Made by a program: the position numbers and the translations under genes | Assembly: GCA_023101885.1 (NCBI GenBank) | Contig: JALPQD010000405.1 | Location: forward strand, 1,700,722 to 1,764,721 | DNA: 64,000 bases | Direction of reading: 5' to 3' | Origin: Typhlomys cinereus | Taxonomy: Eukaryota; Chordata; Mammalia; Rodentia; Platacanthomyidae | In this document: positions 1 to 12,626 of the stretch, in pieces | How the letters are laid out: every line of letters starts with the position of its first letter | Numbering within the stretch: position 1 is the stretch's first letter | The notes under the pieces: model-generated | What the model was told of the DNA's origin: nothing | Seen by the model: only the letters and a program-made list of their open reading frames with translations | The model's database searches: none

Positions 1-64
1 TCCGAACTCAGGACCCTCCGCCTGCAAGGCGGAGGCCCAACCCCTGAGCCACCTCTCCAGCCTG
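1..64 (-). repeat. DIP-like SINE, head only, cut by window start
   Basis: Reverse complement of the tRNA-derived head (GGCTGGAGAGGTGGCTCAGG...), close to the young copies at 743 and 26657. Confidence 0.85.
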
Positions 65-256
65 ACTTTCAACTTTTTATTATAATGATTTACTATTAGT
101 TGGGGAGGGTGTACCACAATACATATGTGGTATTCCGGGACAGCTTTGTGGAGTCACTTCTCTCCTTCCCCCTTTACGTGGGTTCTGGGAATTGAACCAG
201 GCTAGTTACACTTGTACAGCAAGCGCCTTTACCCACTGAGCCATCTCACCTGTCCT
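65..256 (-). repeat. B3-like SINE remnant
   Basis: Reverse strand reads a tRNA-type head (GAGATGGCTCAGTGGGTAAA) followed by a body with CCCACGTAAA and GAAGTGACTCC, as in rodent B2/B3 elements. Confidence 0.55.
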
Positions 257-742
257 GGTACTTATCTGAATAGCAGATTGTTAAGAGCAAGGAGACAGAC
301 ACCAAGAAGGCCATTGCAGGCGTCTCAGAGAGGGGTAATGGAGGCCTCAGAAAGTTCTCCTTCTACCTGTATTTGGTAAAAGCATAAAAACCTATGAGAA
401 AACATAGAGCAGAAATATTTAAGTGTTCTGTCCCTTCCTTAAGGAGGAAACAGCCATTCCTTTCTAGCTTTCCCTTAATTCCAATAGCCTGTTGTTTATG
501 TGTTATTTGTACCAATGTTACAACATTATCTATAACAGGGAAATTGTGGGCTAATTGCTCCATGATAAAGTGCCCACCTTACATGTGGGAGACCCTGGGT
601 TCAAACTCCAGCACCACCTGGGGGGAAAAGTAGACTGACACCCTAAAAGAATACTACTTAAATATTATGTGGACCACCGAAGTGATTCAAAATTATTTAA
701 TGGGCACATTTTAAAAATTTTATTTAAAAAATACTTTATCAC
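257..742. other. PRRG4 intron sequence with a tRNA-type SINE fragment
   Basis: Mostly unique AT-rich intron. At about 548-622 a decayed ID/tRNA-like piece carries GGGTTCAAACTCCAGCACC, a B-box-like motif. No exon signal seen. Confidence 0.4.
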
Positions 743-1024
743 GGGCTGGAGAGGTGGCTCAGGGGTTAAACCTCTGCCTCTGCAGGCAGAAGGTCCTGAG
801 TTCGGATCCTAGACCCCACGTATAAACGCCGGGCGGAAGAGGGGGCGGCCTGCGTTTCTGGTCCTGGTAGGGCAGAGCCTGTGAATCCCTGGGCAAAGTA
901 AACAAGGAGGAGGTGGAGGAGTCCATGGTGGTTCCCAAGTTCGTCCGTGGTTCTACACACACATATATACATACTCACACATACATACACGCGCACACCA
1001 CACGCACAATTGAATAAATAATAA
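743..1024 (+). repeat. DIP-like SINE, young subfamily, full length
   Basis: tRNA-like head GGGCTGGAGAGGTGGCTCAG, a body with GGCGGAAG and GTCCATGGTGGTTCCC, then a CA-rich tail and GAATAAATAATAAAA. Flanked by the direct repeat AAAAAATACTTTATCAC (726-742 and 1025-1041). Confidence 0.92.
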
Positions 1025-1410
1025 AAAAAATACTTTATCACTTCAAAGAAAAGCTTAAAATAGAAGTAGACTTTATAACATTATAAAGAAAACAAAATTC
1101 CCAAACCATAGACAGAAATGCAACGTCACACAGCATTCCACAACACACTAAGACAAATATAAACGGACCCTGCACGGTCCAAAAGCCCAAACAAATCCAC
1201 ACATACAAAAAGTTTCTGGCTGTGGGGACACAAGCTTCCAACATAGTAGGCAACACTCATCAACCAGGATTTCAAAGATTTAGTATGGAAAAATGCATGA
1301 AGGTGGCTAGTAAACTTTTATGTTGCTTATACCTTGAGATAGTATTTTGGATATTAGACTAAATATTAAAATTAATTTCATCTATTTCTTTTACTTTTTT
1401 AAAATGTGTC

Positions 1411-1696
1411 AGACTGAAGGGATGGCTCAGGGGTTAAGACTCTGTCTCACAAGCAGAAGGTCCTGAGTTCCAATCCCAGGTCCCACATAAAAACACCAGT
1501 CAGAAATGACAGCAGCCTACACTTCTGGTCTTGGTGGGTAGAGCCTGGGAAATCCCAGAGCAAAGCAAAAAGGAAGTAGAAGCAATCCAGGATGATTCCC
1601 AAAGTCACCCTTGGTCCTCCACAAGGACACACAGTGAATGCCCTCTGATACACAGACACACACACACACACATACATAAAATAAATAAATAAAATA
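1411..1696 (+). repeat. DIP-like SINE, older subfamily
   Basis: Head, then AGCAATCCAGGATGATTCCC and CCCTCTGATACACAGAC, CA tail and AAATAAATAAAA. Flanked by TTTTTTAAAATGTGTC (1395-1410 and 1697-1712). Confidence 0.9.
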
Positions 1697-1712
1697 TTTT
1701 TTAAAATGTGTC

Positions 1713-1995
1713 CATCAACCCTACATCTTGGTACAAAGACAATTTTTCTTCCATGTTCATTGTAGTTCTATTTACAATAGCAAGAAAATGGAATCAACCA
1801 ATGTGTCCATTGATAGGAATAATGAAGTTGTGGTACATAGACACAATGGAATGTTATTCAGCTATCAAGAAGGATGAGACCCTAGAATTTGTTGCTAAAT
1901 GGATGGAACTAGAAAATATAATATTAAGCAAGGTATCACAGATACAGAAACACAAACACCACATATTCTCTTTTATATGTGGATGCTAGCATTAC
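1713..1995 (+). repeat. L1 fragment, end of ORF2
   Basis: Matches the L1 ORF2 3' end in order: ATTTACAATAGCAAGAAAATGG, CAATGTGTCCATTGATAGG, GTGGTACATAGACACAATGG, AACACCACATATTCTC. Broken by several changes. Confidence 0.85.
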
Positions 1996-2474
1996 ACTCT
2001 TGTCTGGAGAATTTGACTTGAAATTCCAATGTGATTATGGAGCTTGCCTGTACATGCTCAGTTTATTACAGCTACTTGTGTGTCTGAGATGCTTGGATTA
2101 GCTGACAAAGTCTGTAGTGTGGGATTTGGAAATCAGTTGGGCATTTTGTTGTGATCAAATCCAAGATGGCCAAGGATTTGGTAGAAGATGATATTGTGCA
2201 TAGTTGGTTAGATTAAATTAATTTTAATGTTTAGCCTAATATACAAATATTTCAAAGTATAAGCAGCATAAAATTTTACTGGGAACCTTCATGTAATTTT
2301 CCATACTGAATCTTTAAAATCCTGTGTTGGATTTTATCTCAATTTCAGACAGTTGTTGAAAGAAAAATCTTGGACAAGATGCGATTGTTCTCCAGAGGCT
2401 AGGAATAATGATTAACTTGAGGTCACTCACAGAACTCACAAATTTGTATTTGTCTTCCAGGCCATGTGTCATTC

Positions 2475-2560
2475 ATTCATATTCATATTCATATTTTTCT
2501 TTCTCTCTCTCTTTCTCTCTCTCTCTACACACACACACAGACACACACACAGAATCATAT
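2475..2560. repeat. Simple repeats (CATATT)n, (CT)n, (CA)n
   Basis: Consecutive short tandem runs visible by eye in the PRRG4 intron. Confidence 0.85.
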
Positions 2561-2831
2561 ACAGACAGAATCTCGCTATATAACCATGGCTGGTCTTCCA
2601 TTTAAGATCTGCCTGTCTCTGGTTTCCCAGAAGCAGTCTTATTATACTTCCAATTGAATTTCTCAGAAAATAGGAAATCCCATAAGGATTGTATCCACAA
2701 TCCTGTTTGTGGGATAGATAAATGGGTGAAGGGGGCTACTCCTTTGGGAGGGACTCAATGCCTTTAAATTAATTTTATAATCAGCTTATAATTTTATAAG
2801 CTTAAAAATTTAGAATTTTGTTTTACCATAA

Positions 2832-2837
<6 letters not shown>

Positions 2838-2864
<27 letters not shown>

Positions 2865-3100
2865 ATTAGAGGGCACTGTGTGTTCCTGTGGAGGACCAAG
2901 GGTGATTTTAGGAATCATCCTGGATTGCTTCTACCTCCTTTCTGCTTCGTTCTGTGATTTCCCAGACTCTGCCCACCAAGGCTAGAAGTGTAGGTCATGC
3001 CATTTCCCCCTGGCGTTTCTATGTGGGACCTGTGATCTGAACTCAGGACCTTCTGTCTGTGAGACAGAGTCTTACCCCTGAGCTATCTTTCCAGCCTGTT
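2838..3100 (-). repeat. DIP-like SINE, older subfamily
   Basis: Starts with (TG)n, then AGGGCACTGTGTG..., GGAATCATCCTGGATTGCTT and ends GAGCTATCTTTCCAGCC, the head in reverse. Confidence 0.9.
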
Positions 3101-3401
3101 TTGCTATAAACTCGAATATAAAAATCTTTAACATGAAAATGTTAATTTATAACTAAGTCCCTGAACCTGATCCTAGCATTTAAAAAAAGGGGAAAAAAAA
3201 AGAACTTAATAGGGAAACAGAGCAGTCTCCTCTGTTATTTGCTGGAAAAATAATTGTCTGGAAGAAAAGTAATAGTTTGATAACTTAAGTAATACTTGGA
3301 TAATTTTCAATTATGTCAATAATTTTGGACATAAGTCATATATTTTCTGAAGTTGCTAGTATTTACCAGAAAATTTTTTATCAATGTTATTTTGGGAGCC
3401 A

Positions 3402-3408
3402 ATTTGTG

Positions 3409-3462
<54 letters not shown>

Positions 3463-3600
3463 GGTCCTTGAGTGTTGTGCCTGTGGAAACCCAGGAGTGA
3501 CATCAGGAATCATTCTGGATTGCTCCGCCTCCTTATTGTTTTGTTCTGGGATTCCCAGGCTCCGCCTGGGAATTAGACTGGCATTTTCACATGGGATATA
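3402..3600 (-). repeat. DIP-like SINE, head deleted, with long (TG)n
   Basis: About 55 bp of TG repeat, then the body in reverse; the copy stops near ACATGGGATATAGAG, before the tRNA head. Confidence 0.88.
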
Positions 3601-3726
3601 GAGATTTCCCAACGCAGGTCATTTTGTTTGCAAAACGACATCTCTCCACCCCTATATTGAGAGTCAATTTTAAAGGCATCCAAGAACGTTTGGTGTACTT
3701 TCCCCATGTCAAAGAACGATTCAGGG

Positions 3727-3868
3727 GCTGGAAAGATGGTTCAGGAGTTAAAGTCGTTGCCTGGAAAGCAAAAGAAACTGAGTTCAGATCCCTAGATCCC
3801 ACATGAAAACACCAGGCCCTGCAGGTGGAGCCAGGGAAACCCCAGAGCAAAGCAAAAGGAGGTAGAAC

Positions 3869-3909
<41 letters not shown>
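3727..3909 (+). repeat. DIP-like SINE, internally deleted, with (CA)n
   Basis: The head GGCTGGAAAGATGGTTCAGG and body to AGCAAAAGGAGGTAGAACAA pass directly into about 39 bp of CA repeat; the usual GATGATTCCC part is missing. Confidence 0.88.
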
Positions 3910-3911
<2 letters not shown>

Positions 3912-3936
3912 AAAAGAAAGAGAGAATTATTCAGGA

Positions 3937-4095
3937 GCTGGCAAGATGAGTCAGTGGGTAAGGAACCTGTGGATAAGGAACCTGCATGCAAGCCAGATAG
4001 TCTGGAGCCCACATAGTGAAAGAGAATTCACTTCCGAAAGTTGTCCGCTGGCCTCCATGAAGCATGGAGGGTCTCTCTCTCTCTCTCTCTCTCTT
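3937..4095 (+). repeat. tRNA-headed SINE with (CT)n tail
   Basis: Head GGAGCTGGCAAGATGAGTCAG, with the segment GTGGATAAGGAACCTGC partly doubled (GGTAAGGAACCTGTGGATAAGGAACCTG), then a body unlike the DIP-like copies, ending in TCTCTCTCT. Unresolved B2/B3-type element. Confidence 0.6.
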
Positions 4096-4223
4096 AAATA
4101 GCATTCTTTAAAAAGGTAGGAAATCCTTTAAAAATCAAATGAAGAGACTGTTTTTGTCTAGGTAAAGCAAAGAAGTCTCTGTGTATAGTTATCAATGTTT
4201 GAATTTTTTTATTTCTTTATTAG

Positions 4224-4390
4224 TTTTTAAATCGAGAAAAGAAGCCAACTCTTTCATGTACCGCCGCCGCCTCCTCAACAACAGATTTGAATTTGAGGCC
4301 TTCAGTGTGGATAACTTAGAAAGGGAATGCTACGAGGAGGTTTGCAACTATGAAGAAGCCAGAGAATGTTTCGAGGATGAAGAGAAAACG
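4224..4390 (+). CDS. PRRG4: PRRG4 Gla-domain exon
   Basis: The acceptor is TTTATTAG at 4216-4223 and the donor GTGATT begins at 4391. The exon starts with two bases that complete a split Val codon and ends at a codon boundary (KT), the usual Gla-exon border. It encodes the end of the propeptide (basic stretch YRRRLL) and the Gla domain. Visible hallmarks are NLEREC at about residues 31-36 of this exon, the Cys pair in ECYEEVC, and the Glu-rich NYEEARECFEDEEKT end. The Cys in REC near the end is one more than I recall in human (REIF). The (CGC)3 run coding for three Arg also looks one codon longer than human. Confidence 0.95.
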
Positions 4391-4433
4391 GTGATTTATC
4401 AGTGGGCTGGAATTCCCTTGGTCCCCCTCCTCC

Positions 4434-4494
<61 letters not shown>

Positions 4495-7400
4495 TGTGTG
4501 TGTGTATCAAAGGGTACTATGTGTGCCTGTGAAGGCCCAAGGATGATTTCTAGAATCACCATGGATTGTGTCACCCCCTCTTTGTTTTGATCTTGGGTTT
4601 CCCACGTTCTGTCTTCCAGGGGCAGAAGTGCAGGCCAGTGACATTTCTGTCTGGCGGGTTTTTGTTTTTAAACTGGAATCTGAACCCAGGACCTACTGCT
4701 GGCAAGGCAGAGACTTAAACCCCTGAGCCACCTCTCCAGTCCTGCTGGAAGTTCCTAAACTGTGCTTGAAGAAAGCGGCACTTCAAATTCTAAGTTCTAT
4801 GCTTCAAACCAACTCAAGATCAGATAATTGTTATCTCAAATACTAATTTAGCCCAGTTAAACTTGGCTTCTTTATGCTTAACTAATTGGGCTTATAGCAA
4901 TTAGCAAATTATGAATTATGCTGTGATTTCGTTTAATGTTTATTATATAAAAAAAGAAAGAAAGGTGACACTGAATTTTAAAGGTGAAGGGCAGGGCACT
5001 TACTCAGAAAGCACAAGACCTTGAGCTCCATTCTAGGGCACCCACTACCCCCTCTCCCACCCCTGCCAAAAAGTTCATTATTTGAATTAATGCTTTGACT
5101 TCAGTATCAGTCATTAAAGTAATTTCTTTTTTTTCTGATTTTATCCTTTTTTTGTTTTTTGGCTACTCATATTTTATATTTGAGGAAGGGTTTTGTTTCG
5201 TTTTATATTTTTACAATCTCCCATGTGTCAGGTACTGGTGCCAGTACTGATTAAAACTGCTTCCCCGTTCAGGAGCTTTATTGTTTTGTTTGTCTGTTGG
5301 TGTCATTTAAAAGAGGTTTTTTTTTTTTTTTAATTCTCCCTTAAAATGGAGATGAAATCCTGTTAATGGTAATTCACTAAACAGACAGATAACACTATGC
5401 CTATTGTAATCTGGCACATTCTTGGAGAATGTTAAGGGACCCGAATTCTTCACTTTCGCATGCTAAATGACCCCAGTTTCTTTTCTCCTTTCTCATGCAT
5501 CCTCTTGATCAGCGATAACCTCCCTAGGTCACTTTCAAATGCTGGGTGAAACGGGGCCTGTCTTTATTCTTCTATAATTGTTCCCCATCTTCCATTAGCT
5601 TACATATATTGGTCGCATCTATTAAAGTAGGAAAACAGAAAATATATTTTTGTAGTTGTGTTGCCAGTGGCCTGGGTGTGGGTCAAATATTTCCAGGTTC
5701 TTGGTGTTCGAAGAATAAAATTAAGGGGGCGCACAAACCTGCAAAGTAGCAAGGAAACTTCATGCAAAAGAGAGTGAAGACCACTAAGAAACATGTAGTT
5801 AAACATTAACAGCCTGCTTCCAGAATGAGAGTATTCAAGGACCCTTGGTATTGCTTGGGGCTTCTTTTTATAATATTACAGCAGATTTTGGTTGCTCAAG
5901 GGTGTATGTAGCCCAGGTGGTAGTCTGTTTTGATTGACAGGTTTGGCTTGTATAAGCCTTTGCTAACTGTACATGTATTTCCCGTGATGCATCTGATTTT
6001 AATCATATGCATGCCAAATTTTGCATAGACACAAGGTGCTAAACAGGGAGATCTTCCCTAAAAATCCACTCAGAGGACACCCAAAGACAATTTAAGCCAA
6101 CTTGGTGGTCTGCCATCCCATACTGTTGAACCTAGACATAATTGGAATGGGATTAAATAGAACCTGTCTATGATTTAAGGTGGTCCTTAAATGAATAAAC
6201 TTGTTCCATTATTCAAAGAGCACTGGGTGTGCACTTTGGTGTAGGTGTTGATTGGGGGCTACTAAGTTTGCCAGCAGGTTGCTAAGTACATTGTTAGAAG
6301 AGGAATGTATGCACACATAGCCCAAGCAAGTGGAGTCCCAAGTTGTTAAACTATTCCCTATGTATGTTTATGACTTTAATCATATGCATGCCTAATTATC
6401 ATAAGCATGAGATGGTAAATAGGGGTTTTTCCCTGAGAGCTCATCCAAGAGGACAGTTTCCCAACCAAACTGTGATTACTGGGACTTTTTAATGTTTTTC
6501 ATAAGAATAAATCCATTTTCTAACTGCATCATAGTTCCTTAAAATTTACTTTTAGTCTTTTGAATAAGGGAGAACTTAAACTGTTTCAGAAGTTATCTTT
6601 CCAAGTGAGTAAATAATTTTTTTAAAGGTGACTTTTTTTAACTTTATTGTGTGGGTGTGTGTGTATGAGGACACTGTGTGTTTCTATGGAGGACCAAGGG
6701 TGACTTCAGGAATGATCCTGGATTGGCTCTACCTCCTTTTTGCTTAGCGCTGGGATTTCCCAGGCTCCGCCCCCCAGAGCCGTACGTGGGATCCCTCTGC
6801 CTGTGAGTCACACAGTCTTGACCTCTGAGCCATCACTCCATCCCATTTTTCAATAAACTCTCCTAGAAACCTTGCCCCACACTCTGTACTTAGAAAAATT
6901 CAGATCCCTCTTCAAATGTGATGAGCCCCAATTTCCACCTCCAGTTCTTTCACTATCTCCGAGGTATGATGGCTCTCCTGGTATCTTGGTGAAGGCCCCA
7001 GTTGGGTAAAGGGAGGGAGCACCACATAGCTGTGGGGAGTGGGGACTGGGGTAATCCCCTTCCTCTTTAACCAGACAGCAGAGGCAGGAGAGCCAGTCTC
7101 ACCCTCTGTCTTCAGTGAATAGCTGCTGTGTGGGTACACATCCTGACTCCAGATTGTTGGAAATAATGAGTTATGTAAATCTGAAAATTTTACCTTTTTC
7201 CTAGGCGGCATTTTGGCAGAAATATCTGAAGGAAGGAAAGAATGCAAACTCAGGTAAGGCAAGAACTCAGAAATGTCACGTTGTCCTTGCCCTCTCTGGA
7301 TGACTGTAGGTTTTGCTTTGGTTGTTGCTCAACATGCATGCCCTGAAAGTCCAAGGAAGATTTCTCAACTATATGCTGGGCTCTGTGAGACGCAGCAGGT

Positions 7401-9516
7401 TACCTTCATCTATTTACACATTGTAAATCAAGTTTGGTGAGATATCAGGAAAATGAGGTAATAGGCTTGAAGCTGTCCTAAGCAGTTCAGCTAAGTTAAG
7501 ACTTGCACAGAATAAAAGTAGGACTCTGTTAGTTTCAATCTACAGTGTTTTGGGTTTGTTTTTTTTTTTTTTGCCATTGCAAGTGAACAGAATACCTATG
7601 GTAGGCAAGTTAAGATTGTTGAGTAAGGCCAAGAGTAGGGCTGGAGATGTAATTCAAATTGTACACTACTTGTGCACCTTGCAAGTGGCCCTAGATTTGA
7701 TTCCAGCATTGAAGAAAAAAAAAATGAATGAAAAGGAAGGAAGGAAATAAATGCTAGGACAGGACTGTGGATATTGCTTGGCGTCATAATTAGGTGCTGG
7801 TATCAACTTGGCTCTGGGAAAGTTATTTAAAAAAAAAAATTGGTAGTTGAGCTAAGCCCCCAGCAAGCCTATAAGGAGATCGTCTAATTGTTGGGGAAGA
7901 GCCAATCCAGAGTGGGTGGGACTAGGTCCTGGGCAGATGAATAAAATGGGGGGAACTGATTGAGGAAGCTGGCATCCTTCTGTGTACTAGATCAGACATG
8001 CTGGTCCGGGAAGTGAGAATTGTCCCTCACAGCAGTCCTGGCCAGTTCCTTTGGTCCTTGGTGTTGAGTAGCCTTTCCTGTCAAGCTGGACTAGGAACTG
8101 TTACAGCCAAAATAAAACCTCTCGTTTCTTTAAGCCATTTGGTCGTGAACGTACTGGCAATAATGCAGAGTAACTGCAGCGCTTGGTTAATAGCGTGCTT
8201 GCCTAGCAAGCGTGAGGCTCTGGGTTCAATCCCCAGCACCCATAAAGCTGTGTGTATACCACATGAAGGCAGACATGACAACGCATGCCTGTACTCGGGA
8301 AGTGGAGGTCAGAAGTTCAGGGTTATCCTCAGCTGTGTGGCACATAGGAGGTCAGCCTAGTTCAGATCACATGATTCCCAAAAGGGAGAGGAAAAGGTTC
8401 AGCTAATGTAGTGTGGTGGTAAAGTGCATGCCTGGCATGTACAAAGGTCTGAGTACAATCTGTTACATTAAAAAAAAAAGGGAGGTGAAGGGGATTATTG
8501 GATAGACTTAAGCAACTCCTAGAGAAGGAAAATCATCAGTTATCTCAAACTGCTTTGTGTTAATTTTATTTATTATCGATACATAATAATTGTATTAATG
8601 GGATATAGTATATCTTTTGTGTGTGTGTATATGTTGTGTTCATGCATGTATGTGTATACAATATGTGTGTGTATGTTTGCTTGTGGGTGGGTGTATGTGT
8701 GGATGGGTGTATGTAGATGAGTATGTTTGATACTGGAATCACCCTTGATTGCTCTTGTACCTTATTGTTGTGAACCTAGGTCTCTAATTAAACCAGAAGA
8801 CACCGTCAGGACTAGTCTGGTTAGCCAGCTTGCTCTGTCAATTCCCAAGCTCCGCCTTTCAGGACTAGAATTACAGGTTGGCTGCCACATCTGCCTGGCA
8901 GTGGGATCTAGGGATCCAGTTCTTGTCCTTTTGTTTGCAAGACAAGGGCTTTTACCGATGAGCCATCTCCCCAGCCCACAGTATGATATATTAATACATG
9001 TGTACAATGTGCAAATCAGGGTAATTAGCATATCTGTCACATCAAATACTTGTCATTGGGGTAGAAATACTGTGTCTTTTCTAGCTGTCTTGAAATACCC
9101 AATAACCCATTAGCTATAGTTACCTTGAGGTATAGATCTCCAGAATTTCTCCTAACTATAATTTTATACTTGCTGACTGAATCCTTCCATCCCTTCCACC
9201 TTTTTACCCTTCCAACTGCTCTCTAGTTGTTATTTATTTTTGCCAATGATTCATTTTTATTAGACTCCACCTATATAGACAGCAATATTGTATAACTATA
9301 CCAGGTTGCTTAATAACTGTACCTTAGTAGCTAATACCAAAATTTGTCTAGGTGAGCAATAAATATAGTTCTCTCATGCACTGTTGGATATTATCCATTT
9401 AATATTACTTACTTCAAATAAAAGAATTAACATAGAGAGCCTAATTATCATTGAAATTTTTTTCAAGTAGATTCTCAAGCACAAAGACTTTTCAAAGATT
9501 ATTTTTATTTATTTTG

Positions 9517-9560
<44 letters not shown>

Positions 9561-12409
9561 TCAGAGGGTACTATGTGTCCCTGTGGAGACTCAAGGGTGA
9601 CTTTAGGAATCATCTTGGATTGCTTCTACCTCCTCATTGCTTCCATCTGGAACTTCCCAGGTTCCACCCACTAGGGTCAGAAATGCAGGCCATGGCTGTT
9701 TCCACCTGGTGTTTTTACATGGGACCTGGGATCTGAACTCAGGAGCTTCTGCTTGTGAGGCAGAGTCTTAACCCCTGAGCCACCTCTCCAGCCCCACAAA
9801 GACTTTTTAAACAAGTCAATACCACTGAGTAGATGTGTAATAATATGTTAAATGTGTTGAAGTTACAGGTGATGCTGTATATTAATGCTGTTTTAATGGT
9901 GTCTCTTAAGGTGTTAAAGAAAAAGTTGATGTTATGAGCCTCCTGATTGGATTAATTGCTGCTGGAGTATTCTTAGTTATTTTTGTATTACTTGCCTATT
10001 ATCTTTGCATCACCAAGTGTAAGAGGCAACCATATCAAGGGTAAGTAAGCATACTGAATTCATCACATATTCCATGTTGTTATTTTTAAATGGATTAAAC
10101 AAATTGGTTCTGTTTTTAAGACTTTTTTGGAATCATCTTAGATGACAAAGGTAATACATAACATCACCAATGTGAAAAAAAAAAAAAAAGACTGGGCATG
10201 TCAATCTCAGTGCTGGGAAGATGAGACAGGGGTATCAGTAGGGCCAGCAGAGCCCTGTCAGGGAACTCCAGGTTCCATGAGAGAACCTGCCTCAAAAAGT
10301 ACAGTAGAAAGACATGGAGTTCTCATAGGCATAAATATGAACACACACACACACACAGCACTTAGGAAAACATCAACATTAAAAAAATTCAAAATTTACA
10401 TTTCACCAACTTCTCCATTAATGTCTCCATTCTACTCTAGGATTCCAGTCACCATACCAAACTTCACTTAGTTATCATGTGCCAGACTCCTCTAAGCTGA
10501 CAGTTGTTTGGGTGTTTTTGTTTGTCACCCACATGACCAATCTAATGATGCTATTTCTAAGAAACTTCAAAATAACACAGAATGTAGATATGGTAGCTCA
10601 TAACTATAATTCCAGCATTCAGGTGTTGAAAGAATCTCCTTGAGCCTGGGCTATGCAGCAAGACCTTATGTGCAAGTCACTCCATTTAACAGCATATGTG
10701 TCCTGTTATTTCCAGCAGCAGAAAGTCCAGTAGCTTATACAGTCACACACTTAACGTTCATGTGGCTACCCAAATAGAATAGAATGACTCTGTGCTCACT
10801 TTGGCAGCACATATACTAAAATTGGAACAATATAGATAAGATTAGCCTGGCTCTTGTGCAAGGAAGAAACTCAAATTTGTGAAGTATTCCATATTAAAAA
10901 AAATAGAATGATCCTGGATCTGGGGCTCTATCTCAGTTGGTAGAATGCTTGCCTGGCATTCAAGTCTTCAGTTTGATCCCCTGCACCACATGAACCTGGT
11001 ATAGTAGTACATGCCTATAACGCCAGCACCCAAGGGGCGGAAGTATCAGAAATTCATTCTCGACTACCTATTTAGAAGGCAGCTTCAGCTACTTGAAAAC
11101 CTGTCTCAAAACGAAGCAAAACAAAGCATACAAAATTGCTGGTTTTTAAATTCTACTATTCTTAGCAGTACTTTAAGAATTAGTAAAATAAATTTATTTA
11201 AATCAAATAAAAATTAATAAAATAAAAATTGTCCCAATCGAGGTTAATAGCACATTAATGGTGGCTTCATCCAGATTCAGAGAGACCTATTTACATAATA
11301 GAAAACCTCAACTTTGTTATTGAAATAAAAAGCTTCGATTATCTTTTCCATAATTATAAGTGTGTCAGGGTGGAGTCAGTATTAAAAGACATATCAGGTG
11401 CTGAGTAAGGTATATCAATGTCTATACATTCCTGTTCACACTTGCAAACTGAATAAAAAAGTTGGTGTCAGTGAACAAGTGTTCTTTGTGTCAGTATTAG
11501 AAACTGGAGGGATCTACTATACCTCATGCTGCTACACTAAGTTATAGCCCCAGACCTAACTGGTTAAACTTTAAAAATTTTTGCTCATTTTCAAAAATAG
11601 TAATACAACTATTCAAGTCTCAGAGCAATATAAATGTAGACCACAAGGAAGCTAGAAGGGTTTAATTACATCTGTTGAAATTAATTGGGATCAGACCATT
11701 GCTAATTATTTCACATCAGATGTAAGTAGAAAATAAAATAACTTGTAGAAGAAGAATACCCCCACTAAGGATTAAGCGGTCCAAGTGTTCATGTTAATTC
11801 TGCTACTACTTAAAAGTGGATCTTGAAGCAAATCCCACTTTGTATGGTGTTATTTATGCTTGCCTCAGTCTCCGTCTGTAGCCCAGGCTGGCCTTGAATT
11901 TATGATCCTCCTGCTTCAGACTCCTAAGTACTACAATTACAAGCATATACCTCTAAACCCTGCTAAATTTCTTGATTGTTTTTTTGAGCTTTCCTTATGT
12001 GTAAAATAAAGACAATATTTTTGATTCTTCTTGAAGTTCCATAAGCTCTTTTCCTTCTATTAGAGACAAGTATAGATAGTATGCCCTTGGTGTTTATTTT
12101 AAAAAGAGCTCTTAGCTGGGGTGATGGCTCAGGGGTTAAAAGTCTTTGCTTCCCAAACAAAAGAACCTGAGTTTGGATCCCAGGTCCCATGTTAAGAAAA
12201 AAAAAAAAAAATACTGGGTGGAAATGGAAGTGGCCGGCACTTCTTGCCCTGGAAGGCAGAGGCGGGGAAACCCCAGAGCAAAGCAATAATAAGGAGATAG
12301 AGCAATCCAGGGTGAATCCCGATGTCACCCTTGGACCTCCACAGGCACATACACTTAAGTGCCCTCTTGTATACATGCACTCATGCACATGCACCCATGC
12401 GTGCGTATA

Positions 12410-12443
<34 letters not shown>

Positions 12444-12595
12444 GCTTGAGTAAGAATGGTTGTTATCTTTCCATCTAGTGTGCATTCTTTAAAAATGGTC
12501 CCAGGTTGGTGATGTAACAGCAAGAGAGCTCTTACCTAACATGATAGCATGTGTAAAGTCCTTGGTTCAATCCTCAGAGTATGTAACACACACAC

Positions 12596-12626
<31 letters not shown>

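Noticed and set aside
3316..4590. Frames made of VCVCVC or HTHTHT repeats, here and at about 9.5, 12.4, 18.8, 23.1, 24.3, 26.8, 54.4 and 61.3 kb
   Set aside because: Translations of (TG)n/(CA)n microsatellites inside SINE tails; not genes.
12588..12626. Regularly spaced repeats considered as a CRISPR array
   Set aside because: Simple CA microsatellite in a rodent genome; no repeat-spacer structure.
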